From JBAZOY01 sp041648505 (GTDB lineage: Bacteria > Desulfobacterota > Syntrophia > Syntrophales > CG2-30-49-12), in NCBI GenBank assembly GCA_041648505.1, contig JBAZOY010000089.1, positions 1 through 8,032 on the forward strand: a stretch of 8,032 nucleotides of DNA, given 5' to 3'. The first letter of the stretch is position 1. Each line of letters begins with the position of its first letter. Made by a program: the position numbers and the translations under genes. The notes under the pieces were generated by a model. That model saw only the letters and a program-made list of their open reading frames with translations. It did not search any database and was not told where the DNA came from. Below are positions 1 through 6,019 of the stretch, piece after piece.

Positions 1-174
1 TTAAATCGCATCGCTCGGATCTCCTGTAGCAACTCTGTCCGTCTCATCGGCCACCTCCAACAGCAGCCATCCTAAACCGGACAGATTATGTGCTACAACT
101 CCGGACAGGTTACTTGCTTCTGACATTATATAGAAAAATGCCTTGACACCCCGCAAAACATCATCTATGATCAT
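1..174 (-). CDS. Small hypothetical protein, uncertain
   Basis: This reverse-strand reading frame encodes 57 residues from the ATG at 174; its TAA stop is the first three bases of the window. A TTG at 219 would lengthen it to 72 residues, and an internal ATG at 126 would shorten it to 41. None of these starts has a well-spaced ribosome binding site. The product looks like two amphipathic helices (around DDVLRGVKAFFYIMSEA and LSGLGWLLLEVADETDRV) with an acidic C-terminal end and no signal peptide or catalytic motif. The regular heptad-like spacing of hydrophobic residues is what makes me think it could be coding. I do not recognise a family. It would be transcribed divergently from the small gene at 432, and may equally be chance. 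Confidence 0.4.
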   Translation of the reverse strand: MIIDDVLRGVKAFFYIMSEASNLSGVVAHNLSGLGWLLLEVADETDRVATGDPSDAI

Positions 175-244
175 TTTGGTGGAAAAGTAGATCCTTATCA
201 AATAATGCCCCAATCCCAAAAAGAACCAAGCTCTGAAAAGGCAG

Positions 245-256
245 GTATTTAAATAC
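245..256. repeat. 12-bp perfect palindrome GTATTTAAATAC
   Basis: A perfect 12-bp palindrome lies in the AT-rich gap between the reverse-strand ORF (start at 174 or 219) and the forward gene at 432. Its position just upstream of the reverse-strand ORF would suit an operator. However, AT-rich palindromes of this length can arise by chance, and nothing else supports a regulatory role. Confidence 0.25.
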
Positions 257-357
257 TAATCACTTTATCTGATGTAGCCGGTAATAATTTTTTTAAGATT
301 GCAACTTGATATTCCTTCCATGCTTCATGCCGGAAGCGTTCTAATAGATTCCATATC

Positions 358-416
358 TTTTTATTATTTAGTGCGGTTTTGTAATAAAGTAACAAAAAAG
401 CACTAAATAATAAAAA
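358..416. repeat. 59-bp near-perfect inverted repeat upstream of the small Cys gene
   Basis: The arms 358-374 and 400-416 are perfect 17-bp inverted repeats (TTTTTATTATTTAGTGC and its complement). After a two-base mismatch (GG opposite AA) the symmetry resumes with TTTTGT at 377-382 pairing with ACAAAA at 392-397, leaving a 9-nt loop. That is 23 of 25 possible pairs around position 387. The ribosome binding site of the gene at 432 follows directly (GGGAGGG, 418-424). The stem is AT-rich and not followed by a T run, so it does not resemble a Rho-independent terminator. It could be an operator for a dimeric regulator, an mRNA hairpin limiting access to the ribosome binding site, or a relic of a mobile element. 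The symmetry is seen directly; its role is not. Confidence 0.75.
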
Positions 417-431
417 AGGGAGGGCAAAGTG

Positions 432-650
432 ATGCTAAACCGTAACATATCGAATGAGTGCTTCAAGTGTAACTATCGTAAACAACTGAAATTTACTGCA
501 AATTCAGCTTGCGGAAAACCCGATCTGGACATGACAGGCTTAGAAGCTGGAGTTGCAAGTGGTTATTTCAAATATCCTAATAATTTTAACCCGGCATTCA
601 AAGCGAAGCTTTGCTCAAACTTTGAGGAAAAAGCCCAACCCCAGCGTTAA
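432..650 (+). CDS. Small cysteine-containing conserved hypothetical protein
   Basis: This gene encodes 72 residues from the ATG at 432, preceded by a strong ribosome binding site (GGGAGGG at 418-424, 7-8 nt away). The GTG at 429 is in frame but less well placed. Four cysteines (C10, C13, C27, C61) include a CxxC pair followed by a Tyr-Arg; near the C-terminus is a FKYPNNFNPAF stretch just before C61. This resembles a widespread type of small hypothetical protein I recall with the layout CxxC-x-[HY]R, a Ser-x-C pair, a Gly-Tyr/Trp-Phe-x-[YW]P-x-NF-[DN]P stretch and a last Cys-x-x-Phe. The four cysteines could bind zinc or an iron-sulfur cluster, which is inference. There is no signal peptide or membrane segment, so it is probably cytoplasmic. 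It stands alone, with a palindrome immediately upstream and an IS remnant downstream. Confidence 0.75.
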   Translation: MLNRNISNECFKCNYRKQLKFTANSACGKPDLDMTGLEAGVASGYFKYPNNFNPAFKAKLCSNFEEKAQPQR

Positions 651-695
651 TCTAATCCTTCTTTTTCCCTTCAGCGGGCAAAGTCGTTAGCTTAT

Positions 696-731
696 GGCTA
701 CTATTGACCCCAGAGAGGTCGGATAGTAGCC
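696..731. repeat. GC-rich hairpin between the small gene and the IS remnant
   Basis: GGCTACTAT at 696-704 pairs with ATAGTAGCC at 723-731, and GACC at 706-709 pairs with GGTC at 717-720. The loop is seven bases (CCAGAGA), and there is an asymmetric bulge of one base against two. This is a stable 13-bp stem. It lies between two convergent reading frames, where a bidirectional terminator would be useful. Neither side is followed by a T run, so intrinsic termination is not supported. It may be a subterminal structure of the mobile element. Confidence 0.55.
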
Positions 732-751
732 TTGAAAAACTAATCCACGCC

Positions 752-988
752 TTAAGCGACGCGAGTCTCGCATAGAACTCTCTTCATATAAAGCAAACGG
801 TATCCAAACCTTGCTTGCTGTCCTTGTCGATTATAAAAGACCTCAATATATTCAGTTATCTCTATAATCACATCTTCCCTGACCTTGTAGCGGCGCGGTG
901 TCGACATACTTAATCAGCCCTCTGCTGCCAACTTTACCGCTTCCTCTCGAAGCTGCCTTGTATAGAATTATCTGGGAATCCTTTCCAT
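752..988 (-). pseudogene. IS3-family transposase remnant (orfA start fused to orfB end)
   Basis: Read on the reverse strand from the ATG at 988, one frame of 79 codons gives MERIPR, a stop, FYTRQLREEAVKLAAEG, a stop, then LSMSTPRRYKVRE followed by DVIIEITEYIEVFYNRQ, and ends at a TAA (752-754). The first part resembles the N-terminus of IS3-family OrfA (REEAVKL followed by EGGLS). The later part resembles the C-terminus of OrfB, the DDE transposase, where YIEVFYNRQ followed by a degraded LGY-type segment is characteristic. The catalytic DDE region and the helix-turn-helix are missing, so a large internal deletion has joined the two ends in frame. GGAGG upstream of the ATG is a relic ribosome binding site. 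It encodes no functional transposase. The family call is by recalled motif, without alignment. Confidence 0.75.
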
Positions 989-1251
989 TATGATACCTCC
1001 ACCTTTGTTATCTTGCCATAACTCTGGTGTCCGCTAAGTCGACCTTCCATTAATTCCCGATAATCACATTTTGCAATATGCCGTGGTCCATGACCCACCA
1101 CAGATTGTCCGCCACATCTTCTGTAACAATAGCTTCGTTAAGGTACAGGATTCAACTGCCCCAACATTGCACGAAAGTAATTTAGCCTTGACAAATGATC
1201 ATGATTATGGTTTTTGGTAGAGCTTGTCCATAAGAAGGGGGGGACATCTTT

Positions 1252-1389
1252 ATGAAAAAGAATTTAACGAATAAAAGCAACAGAAAAAGGAAGAGAACAC
1301 ATGGATTTCTCGTCAGAATGTCCACCAGAGGAGGCAGGGCGGTTTTGAATAGAAGGCGGGCAAAGGGGAGGAAGAGACTGGCCGTTTAA
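1252..1389 (+). CDS. rpmH: 50S ribosomal protein L34
   Basis: This 45-residue, highly basic protein has the L34 signature: SNRKRKRTHGF, then VRMSTRGGRAVLNRRRAKGRKRL to the C-terminus. L34 binds 23S rRNA and is a late-assembling component of the large ribosomal subunit. The ATG at 1252 follows a run of Gs (AAGGGGGGG, about 9 nt upstream). The length matches the family (44-47 residues), with one extra residue at the N-terminus compared with the common MKRT-type start. It is the first gene of the conserved rpmH-rnpA-yidD-yidC block. In many bacteria dnaA lies upstream, but here an empty stretch and an IS remnant do. No convincing promoter is visible, although a TTGACA lies at 1188-1193. Confidence 0.97.
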   Translation: MKKNLTNKSNRKRKRTHGFLVRMSTRGGRAVLNRRRAKGRKRLAV

Positions 1390-1455
1390 GCGGAATCAGG
1401 AACAGTTGAACATAGCCGGACAGGAGTCTAAGGAAGGATCATAGCTGTATGCAAC

Positions 1456-1806
1456 ATGAAAAAACAAACCTTTGGAAAACATGAAAGGGTCCGGAAAAGA
1501 AAACAATATTTGATTATATATAAACAAGGAGAGAGAAGTTATTCTGAAAATTTTACCGTTATCGTATACCAGAACCAATTGAAAACTAATAGATTAGGAG
1601 TAACGGCATCTAAAAAGATCGGAAACGCTGTAAAAAGGAACAGGGCCAAACGTCTCATAAGGGAGTTTTTCAGGTTAAATAAATTCAAGTTTTCAGTTTC
1701 TCATGACTTTGTTATCATTGTAAAAAGAGACATCTCGTTGTTAACCTATCAGGATGTGTGCGGGGAGTTGGGAAACCTCCTGTTCAAGAAAGCAGATGAA
1801 AAATAG
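1456..1806 (+). CDS. rnpA: Ribonuclease P protein component
   Basis: This gene encodes the 116-residue protein subunit of RNase P, which works with the catalytic RNA (rnpB, not in this window) to remove 5' leaders from pre-tRNA. The diagnostic RNR motif is clear: KIGNAVKRNRAKRLIREFFR at residues 54-73, with the basic RNR itself at 61-63 forming the RNA-binding surface. The aromatic N-terminal segment typical of the pre-tRNA leader-binding cleft (F6, then Y22) and the later HDFVIIVKR strand are also present. The length is normal for the family. AGGAAGG at 1431-1437 is the nearest ribosome binding site but lies about 18 nt upstream, which is long. No better in-frame start is seen. The gene lies 66 bp after rpmH and overlaps yidD by 11 bp, so the three genes are probably co-transcribed. 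Confidence 0.96.
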   Translation: MKKQTFGKHERVRKRKQYLIIYKQGERSYSENFTVIVYQNQLKTNRLGVTASKKIGNAVKRNRAKRLIREFFRLNKFKFSVSHDFVIIVKRDISLLTYQDVCGELGNLLFKKADEK

Positions 1807-2032
1807 CATATTTATAAGAATTTTAGTGGAAGGACTCATCATGCATATACGGTTTTACCGCATATGCATATCCCCTTTTTTTACCCCCTGTTGCCGCTTC
1901 TACCCTTCCTGCTCCGAATATGCAATAACAAGTATTAGACTCCATGGCCCTTTTAAGGGATTGTTGTTCTCTCTGATGCGTTTACTCCGCTGCCATCCCC
2001 TGCATCCTGGCGGTTACGATCCGGCCAGATAA
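1796..2032 (+). CDS. yidD: Membrane protein insertion efficiency factor YidD
   Basis: YidD is a small inner-membrane-associated protein that assists YidC-dependent insertion of membrane proteins. The family core is intact: IRFYRICISPFF, then CCRFYPSCSEYA, a short linker with HGPFKGLL, and RLLRCHPLHPGGYDP at the C-terminus, with the conserved cysteines of CCRFYPSC and LLRCHP. From the ATG at 1796 the protein has 78 residues and an amphipathic N-terminal helix. Two other starts are possible: GTG at 1826 (68 residues, an N-terminal length close to most homologues) and ATG at 1841 (63 residues, with the best ribosome binding site but a shortened helix). The 1796 start overlaps rnpA by 11 bp, a common arrangement. 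A gap of 175 bp with no gene separates it from yidC. Confidence 0.9.
   Translation: MKNSIFIRILVEGLIMHIRFYRICISPFFTPCCRFYPSCSEYAITSIRLHGPFKGLLFSLMRLLRCHPLHPGGYDPAR
1828..1834 (+). promoter_or_regulatory. Ribosome binding site GGAAGGA inside yidD
   Basis: GGAAGGA lies 6 nt before the in-frame ATG at 1841 and is the best Shine-Dalgarno match near the start of yidD. The upstream starts at 1796 and 1826 have only weak AAGAA-like sequences. The true yidD start may therefore be 1841. Against this, that start removes most of the amphipathic N-terminal helix found in family members. Confidence 0.4.
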
Positions 2033-2207
2033 TTGGTGCGTTCGTAAAAGTCAGAAATGCTCCTCCTTACCGATTAACTTTTCTCCCCGGGTAAAAGGTA
2101 AAAGAGGGGCTGTGACCGATGGTGTATTCTTTGGGCCCTGTCCTGGTAGTAGGAAACTTTACTTTTGCGAAACCATCAATAGTTGAAAACATGGAGGTAT
2201 TTAATAA

Positions 2208-3803
2208 ATGGACAAGAGAGGCATTCTTGCCATTGTTCTTTCGTTGGCCGTGCTTTTTATTTACCAGATACTTTTCACGAAACATCAGCCTGCCCCAAAC
2301 CAGCCGAAAGCAACTGAAAAATTAGAAAGCAGCAAAATCGTTGTTGATCCTAAAAATAAGATTCGTCCCAAAATCATTGCGCCCTCTCAGGGTACTTTGA
2401 AGGAAAAAGATATACCTGTTGACACACCTCTATATACGGCCATCTTTACCACCAGGGGGGGGAACATCAAGTCTTTTAAATTGAAAGGCTACCGTAAAAC
2501 CATTGACAAAAATTCCGAACTAATTGAAATGGTAAAGGTACTGGAGGGAATGCCATACCCGCTTTCCGTCTCCTTTCCGGATTCAAGCATTGACATACCT
2601 CCTGATGAGATATACACGGTAAATGTAGATTCACTAAAGATGATAACCTCTGAGAATACTCGCCGCCTGATCTTTTCCCTGTCATATCCCAATGAGGTAA
2701 AAGTGGAAAAGACCTTCACCTTTTATCCCGGGAAATATGCTGTTGATCTTGAAGTAAGGGTTTACAACTTAGCAGCTGACACTTTAAGTCAGAATGCCTG
2801 TCTTAGCTGGTATCAATTTGTCGATTCGAGTGTAAAGACAGACAGGTATAGCCACAAAGGTCCTATCTCTTTTGTAGGAAAAAGTGTTGACCGTCAAAAA
2901 GTTGAAAAACTCGAAGCAGTTGAATTAATTAAATCCGGTGTATCCTGGGGTGGTTTTGAAAGCAAGTACTTCCTGGTCGCCATGATACCCCAGAACCCCT
3001 CTATCACCAGCCTTTCCCTTTCTAAAGATGACCGGGATACGGTTGCCGTAAGTTTGAAGGGACCTAAAAATATCATCCCCCCTGCTCAGGTCGCTTCGTT
3101 CGGCTATTCGTTGTACCTGGGGCCCAAGGACTACAGTATTCTTAAAGCACAGGGAACAGATCTTGAAAACGCCATTGACTTCGGCTCCTGGTTAAAATGG
3201 CTGGCCATGCCCCTGCTTGTGACCCTTAAATTTTTGTATGGCTATATTCACAATTACGGCATTGCTATTATCATCCTGACTATCCTGATCAAGATCATAT
3301 TTTGGCCTCTGGGAAATAAAAGTTACAAATCCATGAAGGAGATGCAAAAACTCCAGCCAAAGATAAATGAGCTTCGGGAAAAGTATAAGGATGACAAGCA
3401 AAAGATCGGCCAGGAAACAATGGCCATGTACAGAAAATACAAAGTAAATCCGCTTGGCGGGTGTCTCCCTATGGTGATCCAGATTCCTGTTTTTTTTGGT
3501 CTCTATAAAGCCCTTCTTTACGCGATTGAACTGCGTCATGCTCCGTTTTTCTGGTGGATACAGGATCTATCGGCTAAAGATCCATATTACATTACACCTA
3601 TTATTATGGGAGCGACTATGTTTCTCCAGCAAAAAATGACACCCACCATGGGTGACCCGATGCAGGCAAAAATCATGTTATGGATGCCTGTGATATTTAC
3701 ATTTCTTTTTTTAAGCTTCCCTTCGGGATTGGTCATATACTGGTTGTTTAACAATATTATTAGCATTGGCCAGCAGTATTACATCAATAAGCGCCTATCA
3801 TAA
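2208..3803 (+). CDS. yidC: Membrane protein insertase YidC
   Basis: This 531-residue YidC/Oxa1-family insertase integrates inner-membrane proteins, alone or with SecYEG. An N-terminal membrane anchor (about residues 5-23) is followed by a Pro/Lys-rich linker and the large periplasmic beta-sandwich domain (about 65-325) specific to Gram-negative YidC. The conserved insertase core follows, with membrane segments near 330-345/350-368, 419-440, 462-475 and 491-517. Core motifs include LQPKINELREKYKDDKQ (cytoplasmic coiled-coil hairpin), VNPLGGCLPMVIQIPVF, DLSAKDPYYI and FPSGLVIYW. The position of the groove arginine (R366 in E. coli) is a lysine here, K362 in LIKIIFWPL, keeping the positive charge. 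The C-terminus is short after the last helix. GGAGG at 2193-2197 supports this start. The gene lies 20 bp before khpB. Confidence 0.97.
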   Translation: MDKRGILAIVLSLAVLFIYQILFTKHQPAPNQPKATEKLESSKIVVDPKNKIRPKIIAPSQGTLKEKDIPVDTPLYTAIFTTRGGNIKSFKLKGYRKTIDKNSELIEMVKVLEGMPYPLSVSFPDSSIDIPPDEIYTVNVDSLKMITSENTRRLIFSLSYPNEVKVEKTFTFYPGKYAVDLEVRVYNLAADTLSQNACLSWYQFVDSSVKTDRYSHKGPISFVGKSVDRQKVEKLEAVELIKSGVSWGGFESKYFLVAMIPQNPSITSLSLSKDDRDTVAVSLKGPKNIIPPAQVASFGYSLYLGPKDYSILKAQGTDLENAIDFGSWLKWLAMPLLVTLKFLYGYIHNYGIAIIILTILIKIIFWPLGNKSYKSMKEMQKLQPKINELREKYKDDKQKIGQETMAMYRKYKVNPLGGCLPMVIQIPVFFGLYKALLYAIELRHAPFFWWIQDLSAKDPYYITPIIMGATMFLQQKMTPTMGDPMQAKIMLWMPVIFTFLFLSFPSGLVIYWLFNNIISIGQQYYINKRLS

Positions 3804-3823
3804 TAAATTGAGGTAATAAAAAT

Positions 3824-4627
3824 ATGGAAACTTTGGAAATTGAAGGAAAAACCATTGATGAAGCTATAGAGAAAGCATGTGATGAATTTAATCTGCCGAG
3901 AGAAAAGCTGAATATTGAAATTATATCCGAAGGTACCACCGGGTTCCTTGGCCTGGGCTCTAAAAGAGCACAGATCAGGGCAACTGTAATGTCCCTCGAT
4001 GCAACACTTAATGCATCTATTGAAAAACCGGAGGAGATGATCCAGGAGGACTTCGATTCAGACACCGGAGAAGCTGTTAAAAACGGAGGGCCGGATGAAT
4101 CAGTAACGATAACGGCTAAAATTTTCCTGGAGGAACTCCTCACCAAAATGAACTTCAGCTGTCCCGTAACCGTTGAAGAAATGCCGGAAACGGTTGTCCT
4201 CAGCATTAAAGGCGACGGGAGTGGATTGCTCATTGGAAAACGGGGGCAGAACCTGGATGCCATTCAGTACATCGTTAACAGGGCAGTTAACAAGACGGAC
4301 AAGACTTTGAAAAAGATTGTCGTTGATACGGAAGAGTACAGAAAGAAAAGAGAAGATGCACTTATCTCCATGGCTGAAAGACTTGGCGATAAGTGCAAAA
4401 AAACAAGAAAATCTGTGTTGGTAGGTTACATGAACGCCCGTGACCGTCGTATAATCCATCTGACCCTGCAAAATGACGAGTTACTGACGACAAAAAGCCA
4501 GGGCGAAGGTGAATACAGAAAGATAGTTATCATGCCCGCCAAAAAGGATTATGGTGACACTCAAGGACACCATAGCGGCCATAGCCACACCAATGGGTGT
4601 GGGAGGACTCGGAATTATACGGGTTAG
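3824..4627 (+). CDS. khpB: RNA-binding protein KhpB (Jag, SpoIIIJ-associated)
   Basis: This 267-residue protein has the three Jag/KhpB parts in order: a Jag_N domain (about 1-55, with TTGFLGLGSKRAQI), a KH domain (about 95-172, with the GKRG RNA-binding loop at 138-141), and an R3H domain (about 175-238, with R208-R-I-I-H212 and KSQGEGEYRKIVI). An acidic linker (65-92) separates Jag_N from KH. KhpB binds RNA and, in Gram-positives, affects cell elongation and division; its role in Gram-negatives is less defined. Homologues usually end shortly after the IVIxP segment. Here no stop appears, so about 25 extra residues rich in Gly, His and Thr (GHHSGHSHTNGCGR) are read from the start of mnmE in another frame. 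The overlap is 77 bp. TGAGG at 3809-3813 supports the start. Confidence 0.93.
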   Translation: METLEIEGKTIDEAIEKACDEFNLPREKLNIEIISEGTTGFLGLGSKRAQIRATVMSLDATLNASIEKPEEMIQEDFDSDTGEAVKNGGPDESVTITAKIFLEELLTKMNFSCPVTVEEMPETVVLSIKGDGSGLLIGKRGQNLDAIQYIVNRAVNKTDKTLKKIVVDTEEYRKKREDALISMAERLGDKCKKTRKSVLVGYMNARDRRIIHLTLQNDELLTTKSQGEGEYRKIVIMPAKKDYGDTQGHHSGHSHTNGCGRTRNYTG

Positions 4628-5936
4628 TGGCCCCAAATCAGAAAAGATCGTCCGAAAGCTTTTTAAACCCCGGAAGCGAGTGGACAACTTTATAACACAC
4701 CACCTCTATCATGGAGAGATAGTCTCGCCTGAAACGGGCGCTACCCTCGATGAGGTTTTGCTTGCCTTCATGAGGAAACCCCATTCTTATACCGGTGAAG
4801 ATACACTGGAGATAAACTGCCATGGTGGGCCGTTGATCCTGCAGACCGTATTGACTGAAGTCAGCAAGGCGGGAGCCCGCCTTGCTGAACCTGGGGAATT
4901 CACCAGAAGGGCCTTCTTAAATAACCGTTTAGATCTGTCACAGGCAGAAGCAGTTATTGATATGATCACGGCAAAAACGGACAGAGGTCTCGAACTTGCC
5001 GTATCACACCTTCAAGGAAAACTAACGGGCAAAATAGAGACCCTGCGAACATCAGTTATTGATGTCCTTGCCATTCTTGAGGCCTCTATCGATTTCTCTG
5101 AAGAGGGCGCGGATGTCGAACAAAACTCTGAAATCAGCAAAAGAATTCAAGCTGTTGTAGATGACTTGCACGCAATGCTGGCCACATATGAACAGGGAAA
5201 GATTTACAGGTATGGGATCAACGCTGTTATCACGGGAAGACCCAACGTGGGAAAATCAAGCATTCTTAATAGGCTTTTAGGAGAGAAACGGGCTATCGTA
5301 ACCCATATCCCGGGAACAACAAGGGATTTTATTGAGGAATTCACCGACATCGGGAGTATACCGGTAAGGCTTACCGATACAGCCGGAATCAGACGTTCAG
5401 ACGATATCATTGAACAGGAAAGTATCGCCCTTGTCCGGGAAAAGCTCTCCTCGGCAGACATAGTGTTAATCGTCCTTGACGGTAGTGAAGATTTGACGGA
5501 AGAAGATGCAGGAATTATCGAGGAAAACAGGGAGAGAAAAGCACTCCTCGTCATCAACAAAACGGACCTTCCCCACGTAATCAACATCCAAAAGTTCCAT
5601 CAGCTCGCTCCTGATCTCCGCCCTCTATGGATATCGGCAAAATACGGTGACGGCATTCCCTCCCTGAAAGAGGCCATATACACCCTCGCTATGAAACAAG
5701 ATAAAGAAGACCATCACTCAACAATGATGATTACCAATATCCGCCATAAGACAGCGCTGGAAAGGGCAGCCACTCTATTATCACAGGCTAAAAACAGTAT
5801 CGTAAATGGTTTTTCTCCGGAATTTCCTGCTTTAGACGTCCGGGAAGCGCTCGAAAGTCTGGAAGAAATTGTGGGAAAAACAATTAATGAGGATATATTG
5901 GACAGGATCTTTTCTAACTTTTGTATTGGAAAGTAA
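4551..5936 (+). CDS. mnmE: tRNA modification GTPase MnmE (TrmE)
   Basis: MnmE (461 residues) works with MnmG to install carboxymethylaminomethyl or aminomethyl groups at uridine 34 of certain tRNAs, using a methylene-tetrahydrofolate-derived carbon. The N-terminal folate-binding domain begins with DTIAAIATPMGVGGLGIIRVSGP. The embedded G domain has GRPNVGKS (229-236), GTTRD (255-259), DTAG (276-279), NKTD (336-339) and SAK (362-364). E288 aligns with the catalytic glutamate E282 of E. coli. The C-terminal FCIGK motif, whose cysteine is needed for modification, is intact. Length is typical. AAGGA at 4544-4548 lies only 2 nt before the ATG, so the GTG at 4554 may be the actual start. The start region lies inside the end of khpB, which suggests translational coupling. 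mnmG is not in the window. Confidence 0.97.
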   Translation: MVTLKDTIAAIATPMGVGGLGIIRVSGPKSEKIVRKLFKPRKRVDNFITHHLYHGEIVSPETGATLDEVLLAFMRKPHSYTGEDTLEINCHGGPLILQTVLTEVSKAGARLAEPGEFTRRAFLNNRLDLSQAEAVIDMITAKTDRGLELAVSHLQGKLTGKIETLRTSVIDVLAILEASIDFSEEGADVEQNSEISKRIQAVVDDLHAMLATYEQGKIYRYGINAVITGRPNVGKSSILNRLLGEKRAIVTHIPGTTRDFIEEFTDIGSIPVRLTDTAGIRRSDDIIEQESIALVREKLSSADIVLIVLDGSEDLTEEDAGIIEENRERKALLVINKTDLPHVINIQKFHQLAPDLRPLWISAKYGDGIPSLKEAIYTLAMKQDKEDHHSTMMITNIRHKTALERAATLLSQAKNSIVNGFSPEFPALDVREALESLEEIVGKTINEDILDRIFSNFCIGK

Positions 5937-6019
5937 CACCGACTTCATTCAGTCATACAAATTTGACTTCTAACTTCCGACCTGTGGACTTTCAACACAA
6001 AAAAGTATATATCAAGAAA

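Larger units (their letters stand above)
671..1037 (-). mobile_element. Candidate extent of a decayed IS3-family element
   Basis: The transposase remnant at 752-988 is flanked by two inward-facing sequences: TCAGCGGGCA at 671-680 on the + strand, and TTAGCGGACA at 1037-1028 on the - strand. They agree at 8 of 10 positions and could be the relics of terminal inverted repeats. They would give an element of about 367 bp, far shorter than a complete IS3-family element (usually 1.2-1.5 kb) and in keeping with an internal deletion. The outer boundaries are a guess: I see no clear target-site duplication, and matches of this length can occur by chance. Confidence 0.4.

Noticed and set aside
1049..1147. 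Reverse-strand short frame containing YLNEAIVTEDVADNLWWVMDHG
   Set aside because: It looks protein-like but is only about 31 codons, with no start codon or ribosome binding site and no recognisable family. Probably chance or old debris.
1188..1216. TTGACA at 1188-1193 as the -35 of an rpmH promoter
   Set aside because: The hexamer is a perfect -35 match, but no acceptable -10 lies 16-18 nt downstream; the nearest TATGGT (1206-1211) is only 12 nt away. I do not call a promoter.
990..1251. DnaA boxes or an origin upstream of rpmH
   Set aside because: No TTATCCACA-type box is seen. TTGTCCATA near 1225 differs at key positions and stands alone.
2078..2110. CTTTT...CCCGGG...AAAAG as a terminator after yidD
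   Set aside because: The symmetric centre CCCGGG leaves no loop, the outer arms need an asymmetric gap, and no T run follows.
2119..2325. Forward open frame across the yidD-yidC gap
   Set aside because: It overlaps the well-supported yidC start in another frame and has no homology-like features or ribosome binding site.
3784..4263. Long reverse-strand open frame opposite khpB
   Set aside because: It lies fully antisense to a gene with clear Jag and KH domains. Its product is low-complexity Ser/Pro-rich, as expected for a shadow frame.
4551..4627. His-rich KhpB tail as an evolved metal-binding domain
   Set aside because: The bases encode the conserved MnmE N-terminus in another frame, so the His and Gly composition is most simply a by-product of that coding.
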